Positions 63,086 through 64,000 of a stretch of 64,000 nucleotides of DNA are shown here, one piece after another. Below the pieces are notes generated by a model. That model was not told where the DNA came from, searched no databases, and saw only the letters and a program-made list of their open reading frames with translations. The DNA comes from Stomorhina lunata (lineage: Eukaryota > Arthropoda > Insecta > Diptera > Rhiniidae): NCBI GenBank assembly GCA_933228675.1, contig OW121744.1, positions 18,681,978 through 18,745,977 on the forward strand, given 5' to 3'. A program made the position numbers and the translations under genes. Numbering within the stretch: the first letter of the stretch is position 1; every line of letters starts with the position of its first letter.

Positions 63086-63224
63086 TAGTGCCTTAAATTA
63101 ACATAAGTTTGGACCCAAGTCGGATTTTGATTTGAAAGTAGGGTAAAGAAATGAGTGATCGAAACAAACACATATAATTTTTTTAAACATTTAGAAAAAA
63201 ATTTTTGTAGAAGATCACCTTAAA

Positions 63225-63765
63225 ACTGATGTGTCTTCCTGAAACTGCTGATTTATCTTATAACTGCTTAGTTATTCTAAAAGTTCTAACTCATCCAAAA
63301 AGTGCTGAGTCATCCATAAACTGCTTACACATTCTAAAACAACTGAGTCATCCTAAAACTGTATTATCATTCTAGAACTGTAGAATCATCCTAAAACTGC
63401 TGACTTATCCTAAAACTACTGAGTCAACCTTAAACTGCAAAGAAATCATAATATTTATCTATAGCAACTGAGTCATCCTAAAAGTGCTGACTTATTATAA
63501 GCTGCTGAGTCATCTTAAACAGCTAACTCGTTCTCAATGATTTGAGAACTGCAGAATCATCCTTAAACTACTGACTTATCATAAAACTACTGAGTCATCC
63601 AAAACTGCTAAGTAATCCTTAAGCAACTTATCTAGAAGTGCTGAGTCATCTTAAACTGCTAACTTATTCTAAAACAGCTGAGTCATCCTTAAACTGCAGA
63701 GTCATCCTAAAACTACAGAGTCATCCTAAAACTGCCGAGTCATCCTAAAACTGCTAAATCAACCT
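63225..63765. repeat. 19-base diverged repeat with TGAGTCAT
   Basis: About 28 degenerate copies of CTGAGTCATCCTAAAACTG. Spacing is near 19 but irregular; many copies keep GAGTCATC. Confidence 0.9.
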
Positions 63766-63789
63766 TGATTATAAGAAAATGGCGTAAAA

Positions 63790-64000
63790 CTTTCTCAAAC
63801 CCAAATGATCGTTTCCACAATCTCTATTACTTACAGGCTACCGAATTGTAGATCATGTCTTACTTTGGAATTTTTTTATTTTGAAGTATTAATGATGTTA
63901 TTGACAATCAAACTTAAAGATCAGGTATTTTGCATCGGGTCATGGGTACGGTTTCCCCCTATCCGATTGATCTCAAATTTTCAAGGGACTATTTTTTTGC
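63790..64000. mobile_element. Partial relative of the hAT-like foldback element
   Basis: ATCATGTCTTACTTTGGAAT parallels ATCATATCTAACTTTGGAAT at 55,877. GCATCGGGTC and CTCAAATTTTCAAGG parallel the arm near 56,150-56,200. Cut by the window end. Confidence 0.55.

Overview
The window looks like AT-rich intronic DNA of a brachyceran fly, most likely a calyptrate such as a blow fly or house-fly relative. That placement is inferred. It rests on two exons closely resembling fly tripeptidyl-peptidase II, DINE-1/INE-1-like dispersed repeats, Tc1/mariner remnants and very long A+T satellite arrays. Nothing bacterial is present.

Gene content: the only protein-coding sequence I can support is two internal exons of TPP2 on the minus strand (30178-31146, then 22530-22956). 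Their splice sites and reading phases join exactly. No other TPP2 exon is visible on either side. If the exon order is normal, the whole window lies inside one gene: an upstream intron of at least 32.8 kb (31147-64000), a 7,221-base intron (22957-30177) and a downstream intron of at least 22.5 kb (1-22529). The large ORFs at 45.5-47.5 kb and 57.6-59.4 kb are translations of simple repeats, not genes.

Repeat layout, left to right: 31-base array (1-2580); tRNA-like SINE copy (3.8 kb); 28-base array with internal ~1 kb duplications (4.1-7.2 kb); two DINE-1-like elements (7.2-8.0 and 8.9-12.3 kb), the second split by a 1,039-base TIR element; second SINE-like copy (13.7 kb); 30-base array, mariner transposase remnant and 32-base array (13.9-16.4 kb); strand-switching array (17.4-19.1 kb); 31-base array with a 1,115-base higher-order period (19.9-22.0 kb); TPP2 exon; two oppositely oriented 28-base arrays filling the short intron (23.9-26.7 and 27.7-30.1 kb); TPP2 exon; a 4,304-base CACTCAG-ended TIR element carrying a broken EN-RT gene (31.65-35.95 kb); 28-base arrays (36.0-37.5, 38.2-40.4 kb); ~30-base array (41.6-44.5 kb); CAGA/CACAGACAGA array (45.5-47.4 kb); a perfectly homogeneous 31-base array (48.5-49.6 kb); 19-base array (50.4-53.0 kb); a mariner-derived MITE (53.2 kb); a hAT-like foldback nested in another TIR element (54.2-56.5 kb); ACTAGT-rich array (57.5-59.6 kb); 39-base inverted array (60.6-61.3 kb); 31-base array (61.8-63.1 kb); and a TGAGTCAT-containing 19-base array (63.2-63.8 kb).

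The most striking pattern is that most arrays share a 27-32-base monomer. Each is built on the palindromic core TTTTCTATAGAAAA, or its derivative TTTCTATAAAAA, with a different linker. In the 7.2 kb TPP2 intron two such arrays face each other and could fold the pre-mRNA into a kilobase-scale hairpin between the two splice sites. All of this was read by eye; no alignment or database search was run.
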